A stretch of DNA of 64,000 nt from Anaeramoeba flamelloides (Eukaryota; Metamonada; Anaeramoebidae), in the NCBI GenBank assembly GCA_027625915.1, contig JANTQA010000023.1, positions 9,548,001-9,612,000 of the forward strand. Direction: 5' to 3'. Position numbers and translations under genes: made by a program. Shown here piece by piece: positions 35,227 through 47,761 of this stretch (the stretch's first letter is position 1; every line of letters starts with the position of its first letter). The notes under the pieces were generated by a model. It did no database searches. It worked only from the letters and a program-made list of their open reading frames with translations, and was not told where the DNA came from.

Positions 35227-38200
35227 TTTATAAGAATAATTATTTGTTTTACTTCTTAATTATCTTTTATTTAATTTTGAAAGAGAAATAAAGGAAAAAA
35301 AATGAAATTAGACTTTTTTCAAAACCGATTAATTGTATTTGAAATAAATTAATTTATGGATAAGGGACTTGATCTTTGGGTGGTTTAAATTTTAACAACG
35401 AGTAAACAGTTCTTCTGGAATTTCCAACCAATCACAAATTTAAAATTATACAGAACATTATAATACGGTTCATATCAATTTAATATTGAGGCCACTGGTT
35501 ATATGTCCCCTGAAATCTAGATTTTCTTTGGAATTTTTGAATGAATTTTAGTATTTTTCAATAAATGATTGTGATCATATCCGATTTTACTAGTTATCAT
35601 ATCTGTTTAATTTTAATTTGGTATACAATTATGATAAAAATAAGAGTTGTTGATTAAGGGTATTACAAGTATTATTATGAAATCAATATTATCTTTTATT
35701 AGATAATTTTCTCATTTTTATCCTTTGTTTACTCAGTCAAGATTGTGCATAATAAATTTATTGATTGATGAGGTTTTTTTTTATTTTTATTTTTTTTTTT
35801 TCAATTTCTGTTTTACATTTTTCATTAATTAAAAAAATAAAAATAATATTATAAATTTGTTTAATTTTTTTCAAACAGATTTTTTTTTATAATAATTTCT
35901 TGATTATTTAGCATTTGTTAGTTTTTATTCATTATTAAAAATTGAGGAGTTGATACAAGGGGTTTAAATATTAATTGTAGACGTGATAATCATAATAATA
36001 TCGAAAAAAAATATTAATAAAAAAATAAATATAGAAATTAAATAGTTTAAGCCAAAGTGGGGAAAACTATATTTGGCCAATTATGTGTTTTTAAATGTTT
36101 TTTTTGGGGGGGGGTATTTATCAAAAAAAAAATGTTTTACTATTAAAAATTTCAATATTGAAATCATTTTTCACATTTTTTCTCAGAATGCTTTTTTCAT
36201 TTCTATTTTTTTTTTTATGAATCCAAACTCTTTTACATTTTTTTTTATTGTTATTACAGGATCTGTATCTGTCAAATAAAAATGTGTTATTCTCGTGTTA
36301 TTGATAGTGTGTAAAAGGATATATAAGAAATTATATCGATTTCTAATGAATATTTCTTTAATATTCAATTGAATATTAAAATGATAGTTGTTGTTTTTTC
36401 CAATGTTATTAATGAATTTTATTTTTTCTATTTTTAAGAAAATTTTTTGATTGGTTAGATTAACTTATGAAATATATTGAATATTCTTTGATTTGTATTA
36501 TTCTATTTATTTCTACTTTAATTTTAAAAAGTTATTTATCAAAATAATCAATATCTGAAATTATTGGTCCTCTTTTTATTGAAACAAAATTTCGATTAAT
36601 TCAAATGAATAATACCTGAGCCACATTATCTGGAAAAATGTTTATGGGGGGGGGGGGGGTAGAAGAAGGTCATCAGTGGTCAGTTTTTTGATTTTTTTTT
36701 TCAAGTGTAAAATAATTAATGTATTTTTTGAGAAATTAAGTATTTTTTTTAAAAAACTACTTTTTTTTGAAACTTGTTGGTTATATTTTAAAGTGTGTTT
36801 TTTTGTACACTTCCTTTGAAGTGAAAAGGATTTCTTTCTTCTTCAATAAAAATACTTTTTTTTGGAAACATTAAGAACAATTTTGAATTTAGAATTTTTG
36901 AAAAATCTAAAATATATCAAACTTTTCAAAACAAGAATTCATTATTGTATATTACTTTAAAGGTGTGTTTGGTATTATCGTTCTTGGATTTTAATTGATT
37001 TTTAAATGTCAGGAAATGACAATTTTTTTTTGTTTTACTCTTATTTTTTACTAGAAAATTTTTTTAGTTGACGAATCCCTTAAATTTTATTTTATCAATG
37101 GTGCCTATTAATTATGGTGTGTGCTAGAACTTGTGTTTTGTTGTTTTATTATTTTCAAACAATTTAGATGTTATTTTGTATTAATTTGTAGAAATAATAG
37201 TTGTTTTTCCGATTTTGCTTTGTGAGTGTTTCGAAATAATTGTTGTATTTTTTATTATGGTTTTGAATTCCTTCTACTATTAAATGGTTGTCGTTGAATT
37301 GTAATATTAACTTGGGTTGGTTGACTTATTGAAATGTAGACGAAAGGAAAAAGAATTCTTGTATTGATAAAAAAATAATTAATCCAAAAAAATTTTTTTT
37401 TTTTTCCTGTTACCTAAAAAATTATTTCTTATTTTTCAAAAAGTTCCTTTTTCTCAATACAGGATCCACCAACGTATTTGAATTCAATTCAAAATTAATT
37501 TTTTGGAAATAAATTCCAAAATGTCTAACTATTACAACACTTTTAAAAAAAAACAAGTATTTATTTTGATAACCTTTAAATTTGTTAAAGCACAAACATC
37601 AAACACCATAAGTTGTCAAGCATGCAATATAACAGAAAAACATAATTTTGATCTTTTTGCTTTTGACTCTAATCTATCATGAACATTATCTCTACAAATT
37701 ACAAAGTTGGATCTGATTTTTTAAAATAAATCCTGGTCTAAAAGCCTCTAAACAATAAAGTAAGTTTGAGATCAAACAGTGTAAGTCAAAAATAGTTAAA
37801 AATAATCGTCGATTCATAATAATCTGATTTCACTTTTACATGACCTTTAGGCCCAAATCGGATTATTTTGATTTTAAAAAAAAAATATTAAATTAAGCTA
37901 AAAAGAAAGCAAAGTTCACTTATTCTTTCGTTCGCTACCATATTTTGAGTCATTGGTTTTCTGTTTTAAAAGAGTCGTATCCAAAGAAATTTTTTTTACT
38001 TTAAAAAAAAGATTACAAAATTAAACTTGTCTTACTTTAAAAGCTTTTGTCAACTTTTTAATATTCTTCCTTTTACCAAATTAAAACAAACTCAATTAAA
38101 AACTCATTATTAGAATTGAAGTACAAGAATTCCTTTGTTATTTAGAACAAAAGATCTTATTAACTCTCTTAAATTTTCTCTTGGAAACTTTTAACTTGAA

Positions 38201-38470
38201 ATTTCTGTTTAATAAAAAACTAATAAAAGGATCTAAAACACTTACTTTTGTCAGGTTTTTTTTTAAAGTTAGAAATTATAAAAAAAAGTAGAATTTCCCA
38301 ATTGAACTTTAAAACATCCCATAAACATCACCCTATGTTGTTTTATTGTTATTCTTGTCTTTTCTTTTCGAATTTTTTTTATATTTATTCATTTTTTTAC
38401 TCTTTTTTAAATTTCATTTTTTTTATTTGAAAATTTTTGAAATTTTAAAGTTAAAACAATTTAAAAACAA
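35227..38470. other. Intergenic between divergent RPS9 and G-alpha genes, about 3.2 kb
   Basis: No recognisable gene. It has runs of 9 G (36106-36114) and 14 G (36646-36659), striking in such AT-rich DNA. The part nearest G-alpha (37480-38470) is slightly less AT-rich and may hold its promoter, but no defined element is visible. Confidence 0.5.
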
Positions 38471-41400
38471 ATGGGCTGTCTGCTTGGTAAAGAACAAAAT
38501 GATTTCACTGATAAAAACGGAATGATCGATAAAATGCTCCGTGACGATTTTACAAACACAGACAATGAACTTAAGCTTCTTCTTTTAGGTAACAACCAAA
38601 ACCCTTTTTTTTTTTTCTTCTCCTTATCACGATGAATTACATTTTTCTCGCTTGGCTTTCTTTTTGCTTATTTACAAATTAAAACCCTTTTTTGACACAT
38701 TAACAACTAAACAAAAAAAAACAAACCAACACTTTATCAAATAGGTCCTGGCGAAAGTGGCAAATCAACATTCCTAAAGCAAATCAAAATTATTCATAAA
38801 CAAGGTTATGAAAAAGAGGAAGAAAGAAAAAAGTTCAGCGAAGTTATCAGTTGCAACATTCTCCATTCAATCCAGTCACTGATAGAGGCATCTATCAATT
38901 TAAAAATTGATTTTGATGAAGAAAACAAGGACTACATTACCCAATTGTCAAAACTAAATCCCATAACCTACGTTCTGAATGAAGATGATCTTGAGATGGT
39001 TCAGAGTGTCTGGAAAGATCAAGGGATACAAAGTGCTTACGAAAGAAGAAGTGAATTCCAGTTAATTGACTGTGCTAAAATGTAAGTATTTTTTTTATTG
39101 TTTTTTTTTGACTTGTATTTTCTGGAATGTTTTTGGCTTATTTCAACTTTTTTTTTTGAGCAATTAAAATTTTTTCTCTTTTTTCAAAAAATTCAATTCA
39201 ATGTTTTTCGACTCGAATAACCTTTCGAAAAAAAGCACCTTTGTTAATTTTATAATAAATTGAATAAAATTTTTCAAATTCTTTCTCAAAAAAGATACAG
39301 TTCTTCATAATTAAGATCATTTTATTTTATTTGACCGTTTCTTCCTGAAGATGGATTATTTGAAATTGTAACCTACAGGCAGAAATGAACATGCACAACA
39401 CCAAAGCACCTTTACTTGAACCCCATACTGGAGCTGATACCTGAACTCTGCCTTTTGACAAGAATTATTGATTTTTAAAACTAAATATATATTTCAAAAA
39501 TAACTTGTGGTTAGTGAGTCATTTGAAAAGAGTGTTCAAAAAAGTTTTCAAAATTGTCTATAAAACAGTGAACAAACTACAATAAACACTATTTTCAGGA
39601 TATTATGTGAAAATTTTGTTTTTGTGGAACTTTTTAAAAACAAATAAATGAGAATTTTCCAATTAATAAATGAATATTTTTATTTCAATTTCTCAAAATA
39701 GTCTTTCCTCACAATTGAAAAAGAAAAAACACAGCACCTTTACAAATCAATTAAAAATAATAATTGTCTCATAATTTTGGCTTTTCCGCTTATTGAAACT
39801 TGATGATAAAGTTTTATTTTGTTAAATTCGAATTTAATAGTTTTGAAAATTCATTTTTTTTTTTTTTTATTCCTTAGGTATTATTTAAATTATTTGAAAT
39901 TTTGTTTGCTTTTCTTGGTTCACCAGAGAAGATAAATAAAAAAAAAATTCTGTTAATAGGGAAAGCAATTTTCATTAAATTTTGGTTTAAATGAGGAAGA
40001 ATAACAATTTTAAATCGAAACAAAAAAATATATTATTGCCCTCTCTTTCCTTTTTTCGTGTTTTTAATAATTTTCATTTGTTATATATATATATTTATAT
40101 TAATGGAAAAATGCATCTTCAAATCTGAAGTTTTATTTCTTTAGTTTGATTTATTAAAACTTTTCTCAGAAACCCACCACAAATTTATAAAAAAACTTTT
40201 GAAAAACAATACATCATTTTTTTCACTTACGAAAGGTCATGTTTCAAATTGAAAATAAAATTAAAGTCAAAAAAATGCTACTATTAAGAGAATATTTTAT
40301 CATAATGAGAGAAAAATATATTTGAATGATAAATAGTCTTATTTCTGGTTCTTTGTATGAGGATATAACAAAAAATACATGCCTTCTTCTCACAGAAAGG
40401 TTCATCCCAATTCTTAAAAAAAAACATAGTATTACCTATTTAACGTTTTAAAAAATAAACTATTTTGAATCTAGAGGTTCGTTTTTTTTTTAATTTAAAA
40501 AAATACAAGAAAATTTAATAGTTTTTTTTATTTTCCTTATATTAAAGAAAAAACACAAGTTTTTTAGGTTTTTTCGGGTTTTCAGTTTATTAGGAAAATC
40601 GATTGACTTTAGAAAAAAATTTTTAAATTCTTTTTGATTAAATCCACTGTTAACCTTTCCATAATTCAAAAGAATAGAGTCAAAATATAAGATTTCACCC
40701 AATTCTTTTAAATTCTGGAAATGCGCCGTTAGTTTTTTTTTTTGGTTTTTGAAATTAAAAAAAAAACTCCTTGAGGTTTTCTTGATTTCGTGCATAATTA
40801 TTTTGAACTATAGAAACCATTTCTTAGTTTTTCTCAGTTTTTTTGTTTTATTTGAAAAAATTAATAGATTTTCTCTAGGTTTTTTTGAGTTTTCTATTTA
40901 TTTAGAAAATCAATAGATTTTCGTTAGGTTTATTTCTAAAGTAAAAAAAACCTAGAACACCCCATAAAATAAAATAGAAAACCCCAAAAAAACCTAGAAC
41001 ACTTCATAAATAAAACAAAAAATCTAAAAGACTAGAAAAGAGCTTTGTGTTTTTTTTTATTTCTCAAATCAAAAATAATAAAAAAAAAAAAAAAAGGCAC
41101 TCCACAACATCTTGCATTATACTACTTCACACAATGTCGCCATTCCCAGTTAAAAAGGAAAAATTCAAAAACAATTATAGAATCAACCAATATAACATGA
41201 ATAAAAAATAAGAGAAATAATAAACATCATACAAGAGTTTATATTCTACTTGATATGAAATACATTTTCAAATTATATCTTTATTACAAAAAAATAAATC
41301 TTAAAAAAATTTTTGGCTTATATGATAAAAAAAAGTCTCGTTTAAATTTTTGTTAAATTCATTCTCAATATAAAATGATTCATAATAAGATTTTTTACTT

Positions 41401-43562
41401 ATAAATTTCTTTATTCCAAATCAAATTTACATAGAAACAATTTTCTTAGTGTTTATTGGTATTTTCGAAGGTCTTTTTTTTTAAATTGAATTCTATATTA
41501 AAAAAAAGGGATCAAAAAAAGATAAAGAAAATTAAATGAAAATAATAAGAATGAAAAAGCAAAAAAAAAAAAAATAATTAGATGAGAAAAAAAGAAAAAA
41601 GAAAAAGAAAAAGTTAGAAAAAAGCAAAAAACAGAAAAAATCAAAATTTGACAAAATGATAAAAAATAATTTTTAGCTTAAAAATTGAAAGTTTGTGTTT
41701 TGAAAAAAATATTCATAAAAATTCATAAAATTTAAATATAAACCTTTGTTTATACTGGACTCAATGTAATAGGATGCTGCGGAGTTCGTAAATTTGATGT
41801 TTTGTTCTGAAAATCTAACCATTTTAGATCAAAAATAAACTATTTTTCAAAAATTTTGACTCACTTTATAATGTTAATGATTGTTTTTTTGAGGGTTTAT
41901 TCCAGTATTCTTAAAAAAAATATATTTTCAAATTTTTGGATCAAATTCATTTTTTCTATTTTTGCAAATTTTAGTTTTGTTTTTTAAAATTTTTGCTTTG
42001 CTTTTTCAAATTTTTTTTCTTTTGCTTGTTTTTTTTTCCCTTTTTTTTGCAAGATCATATGAAAAAAAAAAAATAATATCTTCCAAAATACAAATAATAA
42101 CTAACAAAATTTCGAATATGTAATGTCTTTTAAAATGATTTTAACTATTAGCAAAAAATCTTCTTGTTCAACTTTTTTTTAGTGAAAGTTCAGTAATAAA
42201 AAATTGGTAATGCTCTTTTCACAAATTGTTACTCACTTTTTTTTTCGTTTTTGATTTTATTTTTTTTTAATTTTTAAAATATCAGGTTTTTTTTTTATAT
42301 ATAATGACTTTAAAGTGAGTTACAAATCAGATTTAATTAATTGCTGTTCTTTAATACTAAAGGATATATGTATTTTTTTTCAATTTTATTATTTGAGATG
42401 AGTCACAATTTTTGAAATGGTGTTTAATTTATATACTTTTCCAAAGATAATTTAAATATTTTTGTTCAGAAAAATCAAATTATTGTTCGATTTATTTTTC
42501 ATCTAATGAGTATTTAGAGACTTTTTCTCCAAAATTTTAAAAGAATGTTTTAAATCTGAAAAATTCTTTCAATTATTTTGTAGAAGAATTATTTTGTAAA
42601 AAAAAAAAAATTTCCTTTAATATCAAATATTTTGGAAAAAGTACACAAGAAGCTAAAAAATTACAAAAAAGTATATTAAAAGTTATTTTTAATTAATTTT
42701 TATTAAAAAACACAAAATCATGATCTGAAAAATGAAAAAAAAAAGATAAAAAAAAAATGTTTTGATTTAAAAACAAAAATTTAATAAAAAAAATATTTTT
42801 TTAAAAAGTTGCAATTTTTTGTTTTTGTATTGAAATAATTGTAATAGAAAGAACTTTTCTTCTGTTTATTAATAAACTTGAAATTAATTGATTTTTTTTC
42901 TATTTGAAAAAAATATTATTGTTATATATTATTTAAATCTTTTAATTCAAATATTTTAAAGATTCCTTGATGATGCTGAGCGTATTTTAGATCCAGATTT
43001 TATTCCAACTGTTGAAGATATTATCCATTCACGTTCCAGGACAACCGGTATCTTTGATGTCGATTTCAATTATGATAATTTGAAATTCAGATTATGGGAT
43101 GTTGGTGGTCAAAGAAATGAAAGAAGAAAATGGATCCATTGCTTTCAAAGCGTAACAGCCGTGCTGTTTGTCACTTCATTAAATGAATACGACCAAAAGC
43201 TCTTCGAAGACGTCACTGTAAGCCGAATCAAAGAATCTTTGTTACTTTTTGATGAAATCTGTAATTCAAGGTGGTTTTCGGATACTGCAATCATCTTGTT
43301 TTTTAATAAAGATGATCTTTTTAGAGAAAAAATTAAAAAAGTAAATTTAAATGTTTGCTTTGAAGACTATGAAGGTGGGTGCGATTATCAGAATGCACTT
43401 GAATATATTCAAGACAAATACATTTCCTGTCTTGACAACGAATCCCAGCAAATTTATTCATACACTACCTGTGCAACTGATACAGATAATGTGCGTAAAG
43501 TTTTCCTTGCAGTGAAAGACACAATTTTAGAATCCCAAGCTAAAGATATGGGCTATGTTTAA
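38471..43562 (+). CDS. Heterotrimeric G-protein alpha subunit, three exons
   Basis: GTPase that relays signals from membrane receptors. Exons 38471-38588, 38745-39081 and 42962-43562 (phases 1 and 2) join to 1056 nt, 351 aa. Seen: MGCLLG start (Gly2 myristoylation and Cys3 palmitoylation are likely), P-loop GPGESGKST at 40-48, switch I SRTTGI with the ADP-ribosylatable Arg178, switch II DVGGQR at 198-203 with the catalytic Gln202, NKDD at 267-270 (the NKxD base-specificity motif) and TCAT at 321-324. The P-loop has Pro where Ala or Thr is commoner, a natural variant also found in some animal members. The C-terminus ends KDMGYV: the Cys at -4 that pertussis toxin modifies in Gi types is replaced by Met, so receptor choice is probably lineage-specific. 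All GTPase motifs are intact. Confidence 0.96.
38589..38744 (+). other. G-alpha intron 1 (156 bp)
   Basis: Donor GTAACA and acceptor ATCAAATAG; it falls inside the P-loop, between the bases of the Gly40 codon. Confidence 0.9.
40000..40330. repeat. Dispersed repeat, copy 2 (partner 11640-11960)
   Basis: Same ordered blocks as 11640-11960, including GCCCTCTCTTTCC, GTGTTTTTAATAAT and TTTCAAATTGAAAATAAAAT. Just upstream, TTTTCCAATTAATAAATGAA (about 39655) is also found at 13188, so the parent repeat was larger. Confidence 0.6.
40480..41090. repeat. Hairpin repeat cluster in G-alpha intron 2
   Basis: A type-A palindrome at about 40661-40725 (CCATAATTCAAAAGAATAG, centre, CCAATTCTTTTAAATTCTGG), surrounded by TTTATTTAGAAAATCAATAG units and two AAAACCTAGAACAC words. 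Non-coding; the minus-strand ORF 40490-40795 across it is a shadow. Confidence 0.55.
41380..42165. repeat. Foldback element FB4 in G-alpha intron 2
   Basis: The left arm (about 41388-41690) carries AATAAGATTTTTTACTTA, then TTTATTGGTATTTTCGAAGG and a purine tract. The right arm (about 41840-42165) is the diverged reverse complement. The right-arm sequence and its flank to about 42420 also match 62580-63200 in opposite orientation, and 18720-19000 in part. Confidence 0.6.
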
Positions 43563-44529
43563 AATGATTTATTCTCTTTTAATATTTTTTTTTCTCTTCT
43601 TAATTTTTCTTTTATTCATTGTTCTTTATCTTTAATATTTTTTTATTTTTGAATTTTTTTATTTTTATTTATTCAAATAAATATTTGAAATGTTATTTTT
43701 GTTTTAATTTTTGGATACCAATTGCAAATAATTTTTTTTTGAACTTTAAAACGTTTACCCAATGTATTAAAGTATATTCACCAAATAGTTATTGATGTCT
43801 TGATTCTATTGTAAATTTTTATTTTTTTGAAATTTCAAAAGCTGAACAAATTTCTTTATTTTTCAAATAGAAAAAAATCTTGATTATCAAACATTCTATT
43901 TCCAAGTATCATTTACCTTATCAAATAATAATTTTATTTACAGTGATTAGATTTTGCGAAGATTTGTTGATAATCAAAGTATATTGTTATTGAAAAGTAA
44001 ATGATATTAGTGCTACTTGGTTAAAATAGAGTTCAAAATGTATTATAAATATTATTTAACAATAAATTATAATATTAGTTTTTTACTAATGATCGTGAAT
44101 TAAAATTATCATTTTGGAAATTTGTGTTTTTAATTACTTTTCCAAATCTAAATATAGAGATTCAAAATATAGAGATTGATATTGTCTAATATTTATATTT
44201 AGAACTTCCTAATGTAACTATTTTTATAATTTTTGAATTTCAAAGATTGATATAATAAAAATAATTGGAAAAACCAAAAGAATGATGAATTTGGTTTCTT
44301 TTTGACAAAATTTGGTTGTATTTACAATATATTTAAAAATTAAACCGAAATAATTGGTCAAAAAAATCGATATGTGAATTATTTTAAATTTTGAAAAAAA
44401 AAAAGAATTTTTAGTAAAATTAAGGTACATTACAAGAAAATTGTTTATAAAAAGCTATTTTGTAATTTTAATTTTGAAAAGTAATATTTTTACTATTTAT
44501 TGTATCTTTTAATTGATTTTTTTAATTGA

Positions 44530-46500
44530 TTTTTTTGTTAGGTTTTCCATAATTTAAAAAAATGGAGTAAAATCAGAGATTTTTCTCAATTCTTTTGAAT
44601 TCTGGAAAACATAGGATACTGTTGTGAGGTATTTTTTTTAATTTTTGAAATAAACATAAAATTTTATTAAATGTCCAGTTTATTCCCTAAAGTAACAAAA
44701 AACTCGAAAACTTGCTTTTAAGTTTTCTAGATATTACAGAGTTCAAAAGAATCTAGAAATTTCAGAAATTTCCCTCAATCCTTTTTATTTCTGAAAAAAT
44801 GCTGTTCGATTTTTTTTTAATTTGAGAAATAAAAAGAAAATTTCAAAAATTTTCTTTTTATTTCATAGAAAAAAAAAAAGAAGAAGTTAGGTTTTTTTAG
44901 GTTTTCTGTTTATTTAGAATATAAATATATTTAACGAACCATCAGAAAATAACAAAAAAGCCACATTGAGATTTTCCAATGTTTAAAATAATAGAGTTAA
45001 ATCTTAGATTTTACTAAATTATTTCGAATTCTGGAATATATAGACACATCCCAGAACTCAACGGCAATTGACAGTGCTGGTTGGCACTCTAAAAAATTCC
45101 TTAATTTCTATAATTTTTTTCAAGAATCACAATTTTGATTATCTCTTACTAAGGATAATATAAATGATGAATTTTTTTCATGAATAAAAATCATGGATAT
45201 CCTTAATTCTTGTATTTTTTAGACAATTCAGATTTCCAGATTTTTCGAAGTTTTTTAGTGGTACTTGACCAATCCGCCATACAAAATATGTTCAAATTTA
45301 TGACAATATCTCTATTTAATATTCCATTGTATAAAACCGATCTTTTTATTAATAAATCCACACCCCTGGACTAATTTATAAGAAAGAAGCTGAAATCGAC
45401 TTGGTAAGAATAACTATATATAAAAGAAGATTTAAACTAATTCAAAAATATAAAATTTTTGGATTTTAAATAAATATTTAATAATCTTAAATTCAGAGAA
45501 CAGAAATTAGAAAATATTAACATGGAACCGAACACCTTAAAAGAAATAGAAAATAAACTGGATAAATATCGAAATAAACAACTAGAAAATAATACCCGTT
45601 CGAAAGTTCAAAAATATTTAAAAATAACTTCTATTCAAAATAATATTATCAAATAGTCGTGATTTCAAGTGTTATTAAGTGCCGTCAAGTGACCAGGTTT
45701 TCCAAAATTCCAAAGAATTGAGTTAAATCTTTGATTTTACTCTTTTATTTTAAATTCTGGAAAAAACCCATGACAAAAGATATTTAAATAGTAAGGACCC
45801 AACTTAGATTTTAAAACTTTGAAATTTTACAAATTATCGTAAAAGATATTTTTATGTTATGAATAAAGATATATTAAAATTTAGTAAAATTATGCAAAAA
45901 ATCAAAAAAATTGGAGGAAATGAATATTTGGATCATGTTCTCTAGAACTACCCAACCTATGTAAATAATCGTAAATTTTGGATATCTAAATTAAAAAATA
46001 TTAATAAATCTAATATATTAAAAAATAATAATATTACTAAATTTATTATAAAAAAAGTTGAAATATTGTATATTAGCCTTAGTGGGTAATAGACGAATTT
46101 TTGAGTCTTTATTAAAATTTCTAAATAAAAATCTCTGAATTCAGGAAGTTTTGCCAAGTGTCTAAGAGTGTCTAGATTCTCTTAAAGTTTACTTTTTATT
46201 TGTTAAGTATTCTAGGTTTTTTTAAATTTTGAAATAAACAGTAAATTTTTATAAATTTTCGGTTTATTTCAAAAAGTAAAAAAAAAATTAAGGAAAATCT
46301 ATTGATTTAACAAATAAACAGAAAACTTAAAAATACATAAAGAAACTTTTATATAATTTAAATGAATTGAGAAAAATCTTTGAATTTACTCAATTCTTTT
46401 GAATTAATGGAAAAACTAAATGTAGTTTTTTTTTTAATTTGATAAATAAAATGAAAATAAAATAAATTTTTGGTATATTTCTCAAATTAAAAAAACCTAA
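44530..46500. repeat. Cluster of alternating type-A and type-B hairpin repeats
   Basis: Type-A palindromes at about 44540-44613, 44722-44800, 44971-45043, 45697-45770 and 46355-46420. Type-B palindromes at about 44630-44700, 44815-44875, 46210-46285 and 46428-46495. Each type A has arms of about 25-30 nt around a short TAAAATCTTTGATTTTA-like centre. Several are flanked by GTGCCGTCAAGTG-like or AACGGCAATTGACAGT-like words. Confidence 0.7.
45950..46180 (+). mobile_element. Degenerate dispersed repeat, partner at 26480-26740
   Basis: See the partner copy. Here the plus-strand translation NRKFWISKLKNINKSN is open for longer, then broken by stops. Just upstream, 45521-45655 has a short open stretch (MEPNTLKEIENKLDKYR). 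Suggests a decayed coding repeat. Confidence 0.4.
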
Positions 46501-46517
46501 AGGCATTTTAGCATGAT

Positions 46518-46637
<120 letters not shown>

Positions 46638-46899
46638 TAAATAACAATAACAACAATAATAAAAAACTGGGCTTTTTATTTTTACTTGGCAAGTAAGAGA
46701 ATATCTTGAAACAATTAGTAAATATTCAATTTGTTTCAAAATGTGGATTTTTTTTAAAGTGGTTATAGACTAAGATATTGTATCGTTTTTTTTAGTACTC
46801 TTTGATAAACTGATTTTTATCCAATTTTATTGTGAAATTGGGCAACTTGTGATTGGATTACATAGATAAGTCTGAAAAGGAGAGAACAAGGGGTAACAT

Positions 46900-47330
46900 T
46901 GATAGGAAAATATTAAAAAATACAAGATCAATTAAAATCTTCAAATCATTATTATCAAATCAATACAAGATAAAATTGAACTTATATCCAGGTATGAAGA
47001 AAAGTGGATATTGAAAAAAAAAATATCATAGTCACCGAACTCCTGAAAAATTCTGAAAAGAGTAACGCGCTTAAACATGGAATCAACAACTATATTCAAA
47101 CTAAAATCATTCTTAAAGAATTTGAATAAATATTATGTTTAGATGGTGAAAGAGGGTAGATTCAAAATATATATTGGTACTCTAAATGGAAAACTGAAGA
47201 TGTAGACCACTTCATATGGAAATGTACAAAATAAAAAAAAGTATGTAGATATTGGAAAAACTTAAAATTTTTGACTTCAGCATCATTGTCAAAAAGGGTA
47301 CAGATGGATTGTTAAGAAAAAATAATTTAA
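46900..47330 (+). mobile_element. Decayed retrotransposon-like coding fragment
   Basis: One frame stays coherent through several stops: KHGINNYIQTKIILKEFE, then a stop, IQNIYWYSKWKTEDVDHF, then IWKCTK, a stop, and KKVCRYWKN. The pattern E-D/T-V-x-H-F-x-x-x-C followed by aromatic/basic residues resembles the zinc-knuckle tail after the reverse transcriptase of LINE-type elements (E-T-x-x-H-L-x-x-x-C). The paired upstream Cys residues are not clear, so identity is inference. Confidence 0.3.
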
Positions 47331-47761
47331 AAGAAATTCCTAACATTGTAATATAATAATTTTTAGTAAATAATACACACCATTAAATAAAATGGAAATA
47401 GCTGAAATCAAAATCATTTTAGGACACTTACTAAAGCAAATGCAAGTCTATTCGAAGAACCCATAACATTATATTTATCTATTTTTATATTCTTTTTTTT
47501 TGTAATTATACCGGTTTTTTTAATTTTTTCATTTTTTTAATATAGATTCTTTATTTAAAATCATTTAGAGAAAACTAATTTACGTTTAAAATCCTTTCAA
47601 ACAAATTGTCGTGTTTTTCTTCACTATGCCGAGATTCTCTTTAATATGAAGTCACAAATTTATTAACTTGAAAATTCTCTCCTTGCCAGGATTAATGTCC
47701 AAGGGGGTATTTACCCATTAAAAATGAATCCAAAATTTGAGAAAATACAAAACATAATCTT

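Larger units (their letters stand above)
39082..42961 (+). other. G-alpha intron 2 (3.88 kb), repeat-filled
   Basis: Donor GTAAGT and acceptor ATATTTTAAAG. It must be spliced to join DCAK to IFLDDAERIL. It contains the dispersed repeat at 39580-40330, hairpins at 40480-41090 and the foldback element at 41380-42165, so much of the length is insertion-derived. Confidence 0.85.
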
